This document shows, in pieces, positions 47,213 to 57,377 of a stretch of 64,000 bases of DNA (position 1 is the stretch's first letter; each line of letters opens with the position of its first letter). The position numbers and the translations under genes were made by a program. Origin of the DNA: Psychrobacter coccoides (GTDB lineage: Bacteria > Pseudomonadota > Gammaproteobacteria > Pseudomonadales > Moraxellaceae); NCBI RefSeq assembly GCF_017498085.1, contig NZ_JAGBKM010000011.1, positions 1-64,000 of the forward strand, read 5' to 3'. The notes below the pieces were generated by a model. The model had not been told where the DNA came from. It did no database searches and was given only the letters and a program-made list of their open reading frames with translations.

Positions 47213-49153
47213 ATGGGTAAAGTTATTGGTATTGATTTGGGTACAACCAACTCATGTGTTGCAGTAATGGAAGGCGATAGCGTTAAAATCATCGAAAACG
47301 CTGAAGGTACGCGTACCACACCTTCTATCGTCGCTTATAAAGATGGCGAGACACTGGTTGGCCAATCAGCCAAACGTCAAGCGGTCACCAACCCAAAAAA
47401 TACACTTTTTGCAATTAAGCGTCTGATTGGTCGTCGTTTCGATGATAAAGTAGTACAAAAAGACATCGGCATGGTGCCATACAAAATTGCCAAAGCAGAC
47501 AATGGTGATGCTTGGGTAGAAGTTAATGGCAAAAAGCTAGCGCCACCACAAGTTTCTGCTGAAATTCTAACAAAAATGAAAAAAACAGCAGAAGACTACC
47601 TAGGTGAAAGCGTCTCTGAAGCGGTAATCACTGTACCCGCTTATTTTAATGACTCACAACGTCAAGCAACTAAAGATGCGGGTAAAATTGCCGGTCTTGA
47701 TGTCAAACGTATTATTAACGAACCAACAGCCGCAGCGCTTGCTTATGGTATGGACAAAAAGCAAGGCGATAGCACAGTTGCTGTTTATGACTTAGGTGGT
47801 GGTACGTTTGATATCTCGATTATTGAAATCGCTGACGTTGATGGCGAGCAGCAGTTCGAAGTACTATCAACCAACGGTGATACTTTCCTAGGTGGTGAAG
47901 ACTTTGACTCAGCGTTGATTGACTATCTGGTCGATGAATTCAAAAAAGAGCAAGACGTCAACCTAAAAGGCGACTCGCTTGCGATGCAGCGTCTAAAAGA
48001 AGCGGCCGAAAAAGCCAAGATAGAACTATCAAGTGCCCAAAGTACTGAAGTGAATTTGCCATACATCACTGCTGATAGCAGTGGTCCTAAGCATTTGGTG
48101 ATTACCCTCAGTCGCTCTAAGCTTGAGAGCCTAACTGAAGATCTAGTACAACGTACTCTAGGCCCATGTAAGATCGCTCTAGAAGATGCTGGCCTTAAAA
48201 ACGGCGATATCGATGACGTGATCTTAGTCGGTGGTCAGACGCGTATGCCACTGGTACAGAAAAAAGTACAAGAGTTCTTCGGTCAAGAGCCACGTAAAGA
48301 CGTGAACCCTGATGAAGCTGTAGCAGCCGGTGCAGCCATTCAAGGTGCAGTACTGTCTGGCGACAAAACGGACGTACTACTACTTGACGTAACGCCATTG
48401 ACACTAGGTATTGAGACAATGGGTGGGGTGATGACGCCAATCATTGAGAAAAACACCATGATTCCAACCAAGAAATCACAGGTATTCTCAACGGCAGAAG
48501 ACAACCAGCCGGCAGTAACGATTCAGGTTTATCAAGGTGAGCGTAAAATCGCCAACCAAAACAAACAGCTTGGCCGCTTTGACTTAACGGATATTCCACC
48601 AGCACCACGTGGTATGCCACAAATCGAAGTCACCTTTGACATCAACGCTGACGGTATCATGAACATCTCAGCGACGGACAAAGGTACTGGTAAAGCACAG
48701 AGCATCCAGATCAAAGCAGACTCTGGTCTATCGGATGAAGAAGTCGAGCAAATGGTACAAGACGCAGAAGCGAATGCCGCTGAAGACGAGAAATTCGCTA
48801 ATCTAGCGCAAGTACGTAACGAAGCAGACGGCCGTATCCATGCGGTGCAAAAAGCACTAAAAGAAGCAGAAGATAAAGTCACTGAAGATGAAAAATCAAC
48901 AGTAGAGACTGCCATCTCTGAGCTTGAAGCAGCGACTAAAGAAGATGATCACGATGACATCAAAGCTAAGCTTGAAGCGCTAGACAATGCTTTCTTACCA
49001 ATCAGCCAGAAGATCTACGGTGAAGCTGGTGCAGGCGCTGAAGGTATGGATCCAAACCAGTTCCAACAAGGTGCGGATGCAGCCGATAATAGCCAAGCCG
49101 ACGATGATGTGGTTGATGCTGAGTTTACTGAAGTTGATGAAGACAAAAAATAA
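47213..49153 (+). CDS. dnaK: Chaperone protein DnaK (Hsp70)
   Basis: A 646-residue ATP-dependent chaperone that works with DnaJ and GrpE. The N-terminal ATPase begins [19 protein letters not shown]. Phosphate-2 motif [17 protein letters not shown] is near residue 192, and [14 protein letters not shown] near 340. The linker [19 protein letters not shown] near residue 390 leads into the substrate-binding domain. The C-terminus is acidic and ends near [12 protein letters not shown]. Length matches E. coli (638). A strong terminator follows, and dnaJ is not adjacent. Confidence 0.98.
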   Translation: MGKVIGIDLGTTNSCVAVMEGDSVKIIENAEGTRTTPSIVAYKDGETLVGQSAKRQAVTNPKNTLFAIKRLIGRRFDDKVVQKDIGMVPYKIAKADNGDAWVEVNGKKLAPPQVSAEILTKMKKTAEDYLGESVSEAVITVPAYFNDSQRQATKDAGKIAGLDVKRIINEPTAAALAYGMDKKQGDSTVAVYDLGGGTFDISIIEIADVDGEQQFEVLSTNGDTFLGGEDFDSALIDYLVDEFKKEQDVNLKGDSLAMQRLKEAAEKAKIELSSAQSTEVNLPYITADSSGPKHLVITLSRSKLESLTEDLVQRTLGPCKIALEDAGLKNGDIDDVILVGGQTRMPLVQKKVQEFFGQEPRKDVNPDEAVAAGAAIQGAVLSGDKTDVLLLDVTPLTLGIETMGGVMTPIIEKNTMIPTKKSQVFSTAEDNQPAVTIQVYQGERKIANQNKQLGRFDLTDIPPAPRGMPQIEVTFDINADGIMNISATDKGTGKAQSIQIKADSGLSDEEVEQMVQDAEANAAEDEKFANLAQVRNEADGRIHAVQKALKEAEDKVTEDEKSTVETAISELEAATKEDDHDDIKAKLEALDNAFLPISQKIYGEAGAGAEGMDPNQFQQGADAADNSQADDDVVDAEFTEVDEDKK

Positions 49154-49190
49154 GCACTAACTGCTGATTGTTGAACATCGTTAAGAAAAA

Positions 49191-49217
49191 GCGCACTCTA
49201 CGGAGTGCGTTTTTTAT
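49191..49217 (+). terminator. Rho-independent terminator of dnaK
   Basis: CGCACTC (49192-49198) pairs with GAGTGCG (49203-49209) round a 4-base loop, followed by a T tract. Confidence 0.88.
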
Positions 49218-49260
49218 TGTGGTATCAAGACGTATATATAATCGATCTACTATAAAATAG

Positions 49261-49316
49261 ATACCAGTAGCGCATTTAAATCCATAACAGTTTTACATTC
49301 AGCTGACTATATTATA
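49261..49316 (-). repeat. Dispersed repeat fragment (TACTGG family, flank module)
   Basis: Read on the minus strand: ATATAGTCAGCTGAATG, TAAAACTGTTATGG, then GCGCTACTGGTAT. It aligns with the start of the copy at 63852-63992. Confidence 0.55.
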
Positions 49317-49662
49317 GCTGTACTCTTTTTATTTAGGATTCACTATAGCTATATCTAGATATACAAGCATATTAACGCTGTCTTATCGTCTATTAAATAT
49401 GTTTATTAAATGATAAAAGTGGACATAAAATTAAAAACAAAGCCAGCAATGTAACAAGACATTTCATATCTCGACCTTTGTAACCCAGCAGCTGACATAT
49501 GATTGCAAAACTTAACTGTCATGCTATTAAACACTGACACAGTGATCGAAATACTTTGTTACTATATATGCATCGTTAGCAAACAAGGCGATGGGGCTAC
49601 TTTTTATCAGTAGCAATAAATAAATAACTTGTTTGTCAAAAGTCTTTTTTAAGGAGATAATA

Positions 49663-50199
49663 ATGAAAACTTTACAAAAAACTCTATTAGCACTTGCTGT
49701 TGGTTCTTTAGTTAGCGTAGGCGCACAAGCAGCTGTCTCTTATGGTAGCGGTTATGTTGGTCAGCCTTATGTCGGTATCAAAGCGGGTCAGTTCGACTTA
49801 GATTATAGTGGTGCAGACAAGCCAACCGCTTATGGTGTCTATGCTGGTTACAACTTCGATCCTAACTTTGGTATGGAAGTCGAGTACTTAGGTTCAGATG
49901 ACGCTGACTATAGAGGCGGCGATATTGACGCCAAGACTTATGGTGCATACGGTACTTACCGCTATATGTTCCCAAACACTGCACTATATGCCAAAGGTAA
50001 ATTAGGTGTTGCCAGAACTGAAGTAAAAGCAACAGGTGCTGTTCCAGTCTCTTACAATGGCAAAGACAAAGATACTAGTTTAGCTGGTGGTGTTGGTCTA
50101 GGTTATGCAGTGAACTCAGATTTCAGTGTAGAAGCTGAATATGACAAGTTGGGTAGCGATGCAGATCTATGGACTGTTGGTGCACACTTAAAGTTCTAA
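49663..50199 (+). CDS. Small outer-membrane beta-barrel protein
   Basis: A 178-residue exported protein. The signal peptide MKTLQKTLLALAVGSLVSVG ends at AQA-A. Alternating-residue strands follow (YVGIKAGQFDLDY, YGVYAGYNFDPNFGMEVEYL, YGAYGTYRYMF), and it ends in a Phe (GAHLKF), as expected for a BAM-folded porin-like barrel of about eight strands, such as the OmpA/OmpW-like families. AAGGAG lies 6 bases before the ATG at 49663, so I reject the upstream start at 49633. A terminator follows, so it is a single-gene unit. Function unknown. Confidence 0.88.
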   Translation: MKTLQKTLLALAVGSLVSVGAQAAVSYGSGYVGQPYVGIKAGQFDLDYSGADKPTAYGVYAGYNFDPNFGMEVEYLGSDDADYRGGDIDAKTYGAYGTYRYMFPNTALYAKGKLGVARTEVKATGAVPVSYNGKDKDTSLAGGVGLGYAVNSDFSVEAEYDKLGSDADLWTVGAHLKF

Positions 50200-50232
50200 A
50201 TATCTAGTCAGTAACTTATTACCTATAAAAAA

Positions 50233-50262
50233 CGATCGCTTAGGCGGTCGTTTTTTTTTGCT
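50233..50262 (+). terminator. Terminator after the outer-membrane protein gene
   Basis: CGATCGC pairs with GCGGTCG (one G-U) round a TTAG loop, followed by nine T residues. Confidence 0.85.
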
Positions 50263-50396
50263 TATTATTCTATATAACTATTTGTTTTTCTATATATTGA
50301 GAACCATAACTTATAGTATATTATTGATTTTTAAGATAATATTAATAAAAAAATTATGCTACATTGGTAAGTAAGAATAAAAGAGAGGATGTAACC

Positions 50397-51011
50397 ATGA
50401 TTGAGACTATCTATATGATCGAGCCGTGGCACTGGCTGGTGTTAGGTCTGCTGCTCATGATTGCTGAGATGTTCATTCCAACCTTTGCTAGCCTATGGTT
50501 TGGTACTGCGGCGGTTATCGTTGCGGCTTTATCTTGGCTGTTACCCGTACCTCTATTTATTCAAGTTATTATTTGGTTGGTCTTATCTGTGATATTTATG
50601 TTTGCTTGGGTCAAATATATCAAACCACTATCGGTAGATCGTACCAAAGCTGGGTTAGGGGGGACAGTCATTATCGGTGAAACAGGTATGATCGTTGTCA
50701 AGCCGCAAGACGGTGTCTCTGGGCGTGTACGCTTCAATGTGCCTATCGTGGGCGCTGATGAGTGGGATTGTCGTACCATCGACGATACTGTCGAGGTAGG
50801 TGATCGAGTGGTCGTGACTGACATTACCGGGAATGAGTTGGTCGTTGCGCCTACCAAACGTATTTCAGCACCTGTCGTTACTAATCGGCCCAATATCAAT
50901 GATTTGAGATCCAGTGAAATCAATCGCCGTAAAGTTGAGCAAAGCAAGCTGAGCTTGAGTAAAGAAAACTTGGATAGAGCTCGCCTGAATAAGAAGTTTA
51001 ATGATCGCTGA
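50397..51011 (+). CDS. NfeD-family membrane protein
   Basis: A 204-residue protein with about three N-terminal transmembrane helices (residues 8-80) and a C-terminal OB-fold (GLGGTVIIGETGMIVVKPQDG to EVGDRVVVTDITGNELVV). The short NfeD class pairs with SPFH proteins to form membrane microdomain complexes. The next gene, 120 bases downstream, is an SPFH protein, which fits. Start set at the ATG at 50397, preceded by AGAGAGGATGT, not at the TTG at 50364. The last ~45 residues are charged and probably helical. Confidence 0.88.
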   Translation: MIETIYMIEPWHWLVLGLLLMIAEMFIPTFASLWFGTAAVIVAALSWLLPVPLFIQVIIWLVLSVIFMFAWVKYIKPLSVDRTKAGLGGTVIIGETGMIVVKPQDGVSGRVRFNVPIVGADEWDCRTIDDTVEVGDRVVVTDITGNELVVAPTKRISAPVVTNRPNINDLRSSEINRRKVEQSKLSLSKENLDRARLNKKFNDR

Positions 51012-51131
51012 TGGATTAAAGCTGTGACCTGACATAACTTAATGCTGATATAGCATCATAAAGGCAGCTGACTGTACAACCAGACATACGATAGAATAAT
51101 TAGGAAAAATAAATGGCTCAAGGAGAGCTTT

Positions 51132-52013
51132 ATGAATAGTGTGATAAATAGCATGAATGGCGTTAGTATCGTGATGTTGGTATTAGCAGCTCTAGTCGTC
51201 TTTACGGTGTATAAAGGGGTGTGTATCGTACCACAAGGCTATAAATGGGTGGTTCAGCGACTGGGTAAGTATCAACAAACCCTAGAGCCTGGGTTTAGTA
51301 TTATTATTCCTTTTATAGATAGAATCGCCTATAAGGTCACGACTAAAGATATCGTCCTCGACATTCCCTCGCAAGAGGTGATTACTCGTGACAACGTGGT
51401 GATTATCGCCAACGCTGTTGCTTATATCAATATTGTACGCCCTGATAAAGCGGTATATGGTATCGAGGATTATGAGTATGGTATTCGTAATTTGGTACAG
51501 ACATCGTTACGTTCAATCATCGGTGAGATGGATTTAGATAATGCCTTATCTAGCCGTGATGAGATCAAAGCGCTACTCAAACAGGCCATCTCGGAGGATA
51601 TCTCTGATTGGGGTATCACCCTAAAGACGGTAGAGATTCAAGACATCAATCCTTCTAATACCATGCAAGCATCGATGGAAGAGCAGGCAGCGGCAGAGCG
51701 TTTGCGTCGTGCTACCGTGACCCGTGCCGATGGTCAAAAACAAGCCGCTATCTTAGAGGCAGATGGTCGACTAGAAGCCTCACGCCGAGATGCTGAAGCG
51801 CAAGTCGTACTGGCCAAGGGCTCAGAGGAATCTATTCGCTTGATCACAGCGGCAATGGGCGATGAAGAGATGCCGATTGTCTATCTACTGGGTGAACAGT
51901 ATATTAAGTCAATCCAGCATCTGTCTGAATCTGATAATGCTAAGATGGTAGTATTGCCTGCGGACATCTTAAGTACGGTCAAAGGAATGGTAGGCGACAA
52001 GCTAAAAGTATAA
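51132..52013 (+). CDS. SPFH/band-7 protein (QmcA/stomatin-like)
   Basis: A 293-residue membrane-anchored SPFH protein. One N-terminal hydrophobic helix (GVSIVMLVLAALVVFTVYKG) is followed by the band-7 domain (VPQGYKWVVQRLGKYQQTLEPG). The helical segment with AERLRRATVTRADGQKQAAI near residue 190 is diagnostic of the slipin/QmcA group. These form large ring-shaped assemblies in the inner membrane, often with proteases such as FtsH. AAGGAGAGC precedes the start. It is probably co-transcribed with the NfeD gene. Confidence 0.9.
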   Translation: MNSVINSMNGVSIVMLVLAALVVFTVYKGVCIVPQGYKWVVQRLGKYQQTLEPGFSIIIPFIDRIAYKVTTKDIVLDIPSQEVITRDNVVIIANAVAYINIVRPDKAVYGIEDYEYGIRNLVQTSLRSIIGEMDLDNALSSRDEIKALLKQAISEDISDWGITLKTVEIQDINPSNTMQASMEEQAAAERLRRATVTRADGQKQAAILEADGRLEASRRDAEAQVVLAKGSEESIRLITAAMGDEEMPIVYLLGEQYIKSIQHLSESDNAKMVVLPADILSTVKGMVGDKLKV

Positions 52014-52062
52014 AAGATAAATAGAGTCAATTCGAAATAAAATCAATACGTTTTTATTGTCA

Positions 52063-52138
52063 TGCTACTGGTACAAATTTTCCTTGCTTGCTGTGCGCTT
52101 CGCACTCCAAAGGCGGCACAAAACTTATCCCAGTAGCA
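52063..52138 (+). repeat. Dispersed palindromic repeat (TACTGG family)
   Basis: It begins TGCTACTGGTACAAATTTTC and ends TATCCCAGTAGCA; the ends are inverted repeats. The interior has TTGCTTGCTGTGCG. It lies between convergent genes. Confidence 0.65.
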
Positions 52139-52179
52139 CGGTATCAGTTTTAAAATGTATCAACTATACATGTGTATCA

Positions 52180-52210
52180 AACATAAAAGACCTCACTTGA
52201 GGTCTTTTTG
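52180..52210. terminator. Bidirectional terminator between SPFH gene and hemN
   Basis: AAAAGACCTC (52185-52194) and GAGGTCTTTT (52199-52208) form a near-perfect hairpin with a 4-base loop. T or A tracts lie on both sides, so it can serve both convergent genes. Confidence 0.82.
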
Positions 52211-52229
52211 TCTTTAGAGATTATGTGAC

Positions 52230-53753
52230 CTAAATCACTTTAGAAAAGCGGTTTTTGTGCTTTTTATCGAGGTATTCATCAAACACCATGGCCACGTTAC
52301 GACCCAGCAGGCGACCTTTTGGCAACACACGAATACCCGCTGCGTCCATATCGATGAGCTTATCTTTCTGCATGTCACCCAACTGCTCTATTTCTTCAAT
52401 AAAGTAAGTAATGGCATCGATACCGAATTTTTGATTGACGTCTTTAAAGTCGATATAGTCGTGACAGAGCAGATTCATAATCACGTATTCACGCAAGCGA
52501 TCTTTGATAGAGGTTTTGATCACTTTGACTGCAGGCATGACAGTAGGGTTACTTTGTGCCGCTTCTATATTGGCTTGATAAGCTTGTAAATCAGTATTGT
52601 TTTGTAGGATATAGCGGGTATTGGCATTGGCGATTTGACTAATAGAGGACACGCCAAAGCCTAACAGGTCACAATCGCCCATGATGGTATAGCCTTGAAA
52701 GTTACGATGCAACTTGCCTTCACGCTGTGCGACAGCCAGCTCATCATCAGGCTTGGCAAAGTGATCGATACCGATATACTGATAGCCCGCTTCGGTCAGT
52801 GTGTTGATGGTATTACCAAGCATTTTTAGTTTGTCTGCTGGACTTGGCAAGTCCTCGTCTTTGATTTGGCGTTGGGCTTTAAAGCGCTCTGGCAGGTGTG
52901 CATAGTTGAACACGGACAAGCGATCTGGTGACATCTCAATAATGCGACGTACCGTTTTATCTAAAGTCACAGGCGTCTGATGCGGCAAACCATAAATCAG
53001 ATCAAGATTGATAGAGTGAAAGCCCAAATCACGTGCTTCATTGAGTACGTTTTCAATAAGCTCCGCTGAATGCACACGATTGACTGCGATTTGTACGGTC
53101 TCGTCTAAATCTTGTACCCCTAAGCTGACTCGGTTAAAACCAAGATTGCGTAGAGTCTTTAGGGTATTGTCACCCAGCTCACGTGGGTCGATTTCGATTG
53201 AGTAGTCGCCTTGGTCTTCAAGTAAAAACTCAAATTGAGTCTGCAAAAACCCCCACAGTTGTACCATCTCTTCATCACTTAAGAAGGTTGGCGTCCCGCC
53301 GCCTAAATGTAGCTGTTTAACCAGTGGTTTGCTGCTGCCTTCTGGTACAGCCAATAAGCGACGCTTATGCTGAACTTCTTTGATGAGGTATTGTAGATAG
53401 TCCCCTGAGTCGCTGTTCTTTTTGGTGATGATTTTATTACAAGCGCAGTAGTAGCAGAGATGACGACAGAATGGAATGTGAAAATACAAGGATAGCGGTG
53501 CACGGGCTTCACGGTTTTGAAGGATGTCTGTTTCAAGCCCCTCTGGCATCGGTGAAAACTCTAAAGCGGTCGGATAGGAAGTGTAGCGTGGTCCTGAGCG
53601 GTTGTATTTATTGATAATCGCTTCATCAAAGCTCGGTAGCTGTTTGCTGGCTAGACTACCGCGAGTACTCGCATAAGGGTTGTTTGGCTCGACAACAGGA
53701 CGGACAGTGGTGGGTTGCTGATCGTTGATCAGACTCTCTGAGTATTCAGTCAT
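52230..53753 (-). CDS. hemN: Oxygen-independent coproporphyrinogen III oxidase
   Basis: A 507-residue radical SAM enzyme of haem synthesis that decarboxylates coproporphyrinogen III without oxygen. The radical SAM cluster motif is FHIPFCRHLCYYCACNKI near residue 93 (CxxxCxxC, with the extra Cys typical of HemN). HLGGGTPTFLS near 150 binds SAM. The N-terminal RSGPRYTSYPTALEF near residue 52 is the HemN trip-wire region. It is about 50 residues longer than E. coli HemN (457) at the N-terminus. AAGGAGT precedes the start. Haem demand of the nearby cytochrome genes makes it a sensible neighbour, but no operon link exists. Confidence 0.95.
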   Translation of the reverse strand: MTEYSESLINDQQPTTVRPVVEPNNPYASTRGSLASKQLPSFDEAIINKYNRSGPRYTSYPTALEFSPMPEGLETDILQNREARAPLSLYFHIPFCRHLCYYCACNKIITKKNSDSGDYLQYLIKEVQHKRRLLAVPEGSSKPLVKQLHLGGGTPTFLSDEEMVQLWGFLQTQFEFLLEDQGDYSIEIDPRELGDNTLKTLRNLGFNRVSLGVQDLDETVQIAVNRVHSAELIENVLNEARDLGFHSINLDLIYGLPHQTPVTLDKTVRRIIEMSPDRLSVFNYAHLPERFKAQRQIKDEDLPSPADKLKMLGNTINTLTEAGYQYIGIDHFAKPDDELAVAQREGKLHRNFQGYTIMGDCDLLGFGVSSISQIANANTRYILQNNTDLQAYQANIEAAQSNPTVMPAVKVIKTSIKDRLREYVIMNLLCHDYIDFKDVNQKFGIDAITYFIEEIEQLGDMQKDKLIDMDAAGIRVLPKGRLLGRNVAMVFDEYLDKKHKNRFSKVI

Positions 53754-53948
53754 ACGGTACTCCTTATTTTACCCGCTTACTATTTCAAACGCCCATGAGA
53801 TAAATAATACTAAGTACTTGTTATTGTTGGTATTAATATCTAAATATCGATCGTCTACTTGGTAGTAAGTCATGGTTGAATAGATAGTGTTTAGTATAGC
53901 AAATCCTTGTTGATATTGTGGTGGCTGGTGGGTTCTATAGAGTATTAT

Positions 53949-54899
53949 TTATGGATGATTCTCTAAAAAACGCTGCAGTTTTAGTTGCTCATCTGAAGTG
54001 AGGGTACTGGTAATATCTATCAAAAACACCTCCTTTAGCTGGGTCAATAGGGTATCCAAGTCTTCTAGAATAGTACTTTTACTGGCTTCTCCCAACTGAT
54101 GACGCTGATATTTATTATTTAACAGCGTATGCCTGATACCATGTTTATCAAGCCTTGAAGCCATAAGCCTACTTTTAAAAGGCGATTTAGGATAAGTGGA
54201 GATGTACCAACTACCGACAACCATATCTATTTGAGTTTGCGGTAATAGATCAAAAACATAGAGCATCTGCCACTCTGCTTTGACTTCGCAGCATAAGATA
54301 TAGCGCTCATAATTTACTCGAGTATGGGGGAGTATCGGATTCTCAGTTTGATTATCAAAGCTGTCATCCTTAATGATTTTATAGCGTCCATGCGGCGTGG
54401 TTTGTATCTGTGGCTCGGGCTGAGCGTTGTTCTTTTGCTCGCCAGATTGTTGATTTTCTTGATGATAGGAAAACAATAGAGGTGCACTGGGCACTAGACC
54501 ACCGAAACCTACATCGACCAAATAATTTTGTTTATCAATAGTCACCACCAATGCCATATGAGTGCGAGCATTACGGGGCTCGAGTTGGTTGTTTATAATC
54601 ACGATGCCCGTGATAATACGTGCCTCATAATCCAAATGGCGCAGCAAAGATAAAAATAGACCATTGAGCTCATAACAGTAGCCGCCTAAACCTCGCACCA
54701 CTAACTTGTCATAGATTGTCTCTTCTTTTAGGTCAACGGGTCTGTCCAAAATGGTGGTGACGCTTTGAAAGGCATATTGTGTTAAATGTGCTAACTGTAA
54801 CCGTTTTAGAGTGTCCAAGTCAGGAGTAAGCGACTGATTAATCTCTGACTCTGTAAATCCCAACTGCTCAAGATAATGTTTATAGTTAATGTCACTCAT
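53949..54899 (-). CDS. Arylamine N-acetyltransferase family protein
   Basis: A 316-residue enzyme of the NAT family, which moves acetyl groups from acetyl-CoA to arylamines or hydrazines. The catalytic triad is visible: Cys in GLGGYCYELNGLF near residue 72, His in RNARTHMALVVT near 113, and Asp in YLVDVGFGG near 128. The insert after the triad (about residues 140-185, rich in Gln and Asn) and the length exceed typical NATs (about 280). It is a single gene, divergent from comM. The physiological substrate is unknown. Confidence 0.9.
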   Translation of the reverse strand: MSDINYKHYLEQLGFTESEINQSLTPDLDTLKRLQLAHLTQYAFQSVTTILDRPVDLKEETIYDKLVVRGLGGYCYELNGLFLSLLRHLDYEARIITGIVIINNQLEPRNARTHMALVVTIDKQNYLVDVGFGGLVPSAPLLFSYHQENQQSGEQKNNAQPEPQIQTTPHGRYKIIKDDSFDNQTENPILPHTRVNYERYILCCEVKAEWQMLYVFDLLPQTQIDMVVGSWYISTYPKSPFKSRLMASRLDKHGIRHTLLNNKYQRHQLGEASKSTILEDLDTLLTQLKEVFLIDITSTLTSDEQLKLQRFLENHP

Positions 54900-55050
54900 A
54901 GAAATTCTCAGAATCTTATATTTGAATCGACTGTCTTATGTTTTAATTTTACCACTCAAAATCTATTATTATTCTAAATAATAAAGCACACTATTTGCGC
55001 ACAGTTAATGAATACTCTATTATCAAGATTCTTACTATCAGGACACGCTC

Positions 55051-56619
55051 ATGTCGTTTGCTCAAGTCTATACTCGCTCCGTCGTTGGCCTGCATGCGCC
55101 AAAAGTCATCATTGAGGTGCATTTATCACAAGGCTTGCCAGCGCTTACTATCGTAGGTCTGCCAGAAGCGGCCGTACGTGAAAGCAAAGATAGAGTGCGC
55201 TCGGCGATTTTAAATTCAGGATTTCAATTTCCCAATCGCCGCTTGACGATTAACTTAGCACCAGCAGACCTGCCAAAAGATGGCGCAAGGCTAGACTTGC
55301 CGATAGCCATTGGTATCTTGGCCGCCAGTGGGCAGTTAGAGCCAGAAGTGTTGTCAGGGTTTGAGTTTATCGGTGAGCTGGCGCTAAATGGCAATCTGCG
55401 GCAAGTGACAGGCAGCTTGGCTGTCGCTCGAGCGATAAAAGCAGAGGCGTTGGCGGCACAGGCAGTGCAAGCATCAAAAATCAATGACCCACAACTGAGT
55501 GAGCCAAGACAAACAGTGCAGTTAATCGTACCGATAGATAATGGTGCAGAAGCCAGCCGGGTCGAGGGAGTAGGGATATTAGGCGCTCAGAGTCTCAAAG
55601 CAGTTTGTGACCATCTACAGGCGTTGACTGATCCAAGCGGCGCTTATGAGAGTTTGGAGGCAGTCCTACCCAGTGCAACTCCACAGCACGTAGGCTATAA
55701 AGTAGACTTGGCCGATGTCAAAGGTCAGCACCATGCTAGACGAGCCTTGGAGATCGCCGCTGCAGGTGGTCATTCGCTATTATTCACAGGGCCGCCAGGT
55801 TCGGGCAAGACCTTGATGGCATCGCGGCTACCGACTATCCTACCTGATTTAAGTGACGAAGATGCATTAGAGGTTGCCAGTACCTACTCAGTGGCAGACA
55901 GCGACTATGATTATGGCACTCGACCCTTTCGCCAAGTCCATCACACTATATCAGCCGTGGCTTTGGTCGGAGGGGGTTCACGCCCCAAACCTGGCGAGAT
56001 TACCCTTGCGAACAAGGGCGTTTTGTTTCTCGATGAATTACCAGAGTTTGATCGTACGGTATTAGAAGTATTGCGTCAGCCGCTTGAGGCCAAGCAAATC
56101 ACCATCAGTCGTGCCAACTCACAGATGACCTTTCCAGCCAACTTTCAACTGGTGGCGGCGATGAACCCTTGTCCGTGTGGCTATGATGGGGATGGCTCAG
56201 GGCGCTGTCGCTGTCGTCCTGAGCAAATCAAGCGTTATCAAGATAAGCTCTCAGGACCGCTATTAGATAGGATTGACCTACACATTACCGTTCCTGCACT
56301 ACCTATTGCTGATTTACAAAACAGTCAAGCTGGTGAAGCTTCCGAACAAGTACGTACTCGGGTGGCAGAGGCACATGAGCGACAACTGTCACGACAAAAA
56401 AAGGTCAATAATGAGCTCAGTCCGAGCGAGCTTGATCAGTTTATAAAGCTAGGAGAGGCAGAGCAGCAGTTGTTACAGATGGCTCAGCAACGCCTTAACT
56501 TGTCTGCTCGTGGTTATCATCGTGTACTACGTGTGGCACGGACGATTGCCGATCTTGCTGCTAGCAATGACATTACTAGCGCTCATGTATCCGAGGCATT
56601 GAGCTATCGTAGTAAGTGA
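55051..56619 (+). CDS. comM: ComM/YifB-family Mg-chelatase-like ATPase
   Basis: A 522-residue AAA+ helicase that promotes branch migration during natural transformation. The N-terminal Lon-protease-like domain (MSFAQVYTRSVVGLHAPKV to about residue 180) is followed by Walker A GPPGSGKTLMASRLP near 250. Walker B is VLFLDELPEFDRTVLEVLRQ near 327, and a zinc-type motif MNPCPCGYDGDG near 371. The C-terminal Mg-chelatase domain ends in DITSAHVSEALSYR. Length is typical (about 500). It stands alone, convergent with the cytochrome operon. Together with dprA it hints at competence. Confidence 0.94.
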   Translation: MSFAQVYTRSVVGLHAPKVIIEVHLSQGLPALTIVGLPEAAVRESKDRVRSAILNSGFQFPNRRLTINLAPADLPKDGARLDLPIAIGILAASGQLEPEVLSGFEFIGELALNGNLRQVTGSLAVARAIKAEALAAQAVQASKINDPQLSEPRQTVQLIVPIDNGAEASRVEGVGILGAQSLKAVCDHLQALTDPSGAYESLEAVLPSATPQHVGYKVDLADVKGQHHARRALEIAAAGGHSLLFTGPPGSGKTLMASRLPTILPDLSDEDALEVASTYSVADSDYDYGTRPFRQVHHTISAVALVGGGSRPKPGEITLANKGVLFLDELPEFDRTVLEVLRQPLEAKQITISRANSQMTFPANFQLVAAMNPCPCGYDGDGSGRCRCRPEQIKRYQDKLSGPLLDRIDLHITVPALPIADLQNSQAGEASEQVRTRVAEAHERQLSRQKKVNNELSPSELDQFIKLGEAEQQLLQMAQQRLNLSARGYHRVLRVARTIADLAASNDITSAHVSEALSYRSK

Positions 56620-56662
56620 ATATCTACTAAGCGTCATGCCGAGGATCAATATACCAAACGGG

Positions 56663-57307
56663 TTAGACACTGGGGTCTGCATTTGGCGGCTTAGCATGTC
56701 TTAATTTTTCTACATCTTCAGCAGTTACGGTTTCATCAAAATCATTAAGCTCATTCATCACATACTGAGTGACTGCTGCCATCTGCTCATCATTCATCAT
56801 CGTATGGAACGAGGGCATACCACGGAAGCCATTGATTAAGATGTTGATGGTATAATATTTGGACTCCATCTTGCTGTTATTGGCCAGTGGTGGATAGTAG
56901 CCTGCACCAAATGCCCCTTCACCCTCATGCATATGACAGCCAGCACAGGAGTCATGATAGAGCTTTTTGCCGTCGGTCGTCACAAAAGCATTGGTGCCTT
57001 CGAACTTAGCTTCCCATTCAGTAAGGTCGGGGTCGTTTGCCATACTTGGTAGTGAGCTCGCATCAACGATATTGACTTTAGGCGCTCGCAGCTCTTCACG
57101 GGTCATATAGACACCGCCCCAAGCGCCAGTATTACGGCTCTCTTGATAGTCTAGCGCTTGCGCTGCCTCTTGTTCTTGTTTGCTTGCCACTGTCTCAGCA
57201 TCATCTGCTCGCTGACTACAACCTGATAATGCAGTGATGCTGCCTAAACTTAGCAACAGGAGCGCAACTGCTTTGGATTTCATGCTTTCCATGATTGTAT
57301 TGTCCAT
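56663..57307 (-). CDS. Lipoprotein c-type cytochrome (one haem)
   Basis: A 214-residue exported monohaem cytochrome. The signal peptide ends in a lipobox (ITALSGC), so the mature protein should be lipid-anchored at Cys30. A single haem-binding motif CAGCH is near residue 120, in SCAGCHMHEGEGAFGAGYY, and the likely axial Met is in GFRGMPSFHTM near residue 168. CAGAGGCA supports the ATG at 57307. It is last of a three-gene minus-strand unit, 70 bases after the amine oxidase, and is the most likely direct electron acceptor of that flavoprotein. Confidence 0.9.
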   Translation of the reverse strand: MDNTIMESMKSKAVALLLLSLGSITALSGCSQRADDAETVASKQEQEAAQALDYQESRNTGAWGGVYMTREELRAPKVNIVDASSLPSMANDPDLTEWEAKFEGTNAFVTTDGKKLYHDSCAGCHMHEGEGAFGAGYYPPLANNSKMESKYYTINILINGFRGMPSFHTMMNDEQMAAVTQYVMNELNDFDETVTAEDVEKLRHAKPPNADPSV

Positions 57308-57377
57308 GATTGCCTCTGAATTTTTATCGTTATAAGTTGAACCACATCGTTATAATGGCTTGGTTGTGCTAAATAAA

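Larger units (their letters stand above)
49154..49662. other. dnaK-omp spacer with terminator and repeat fragment
   Basis: About 500 bases with no gene: the dnaK terminator (49191-49217), a dispersed repeat fragment (49261-49316) and an AT-rich stretch that should hold the promoter of the outer-membrane protein. Confidence 0.5.
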
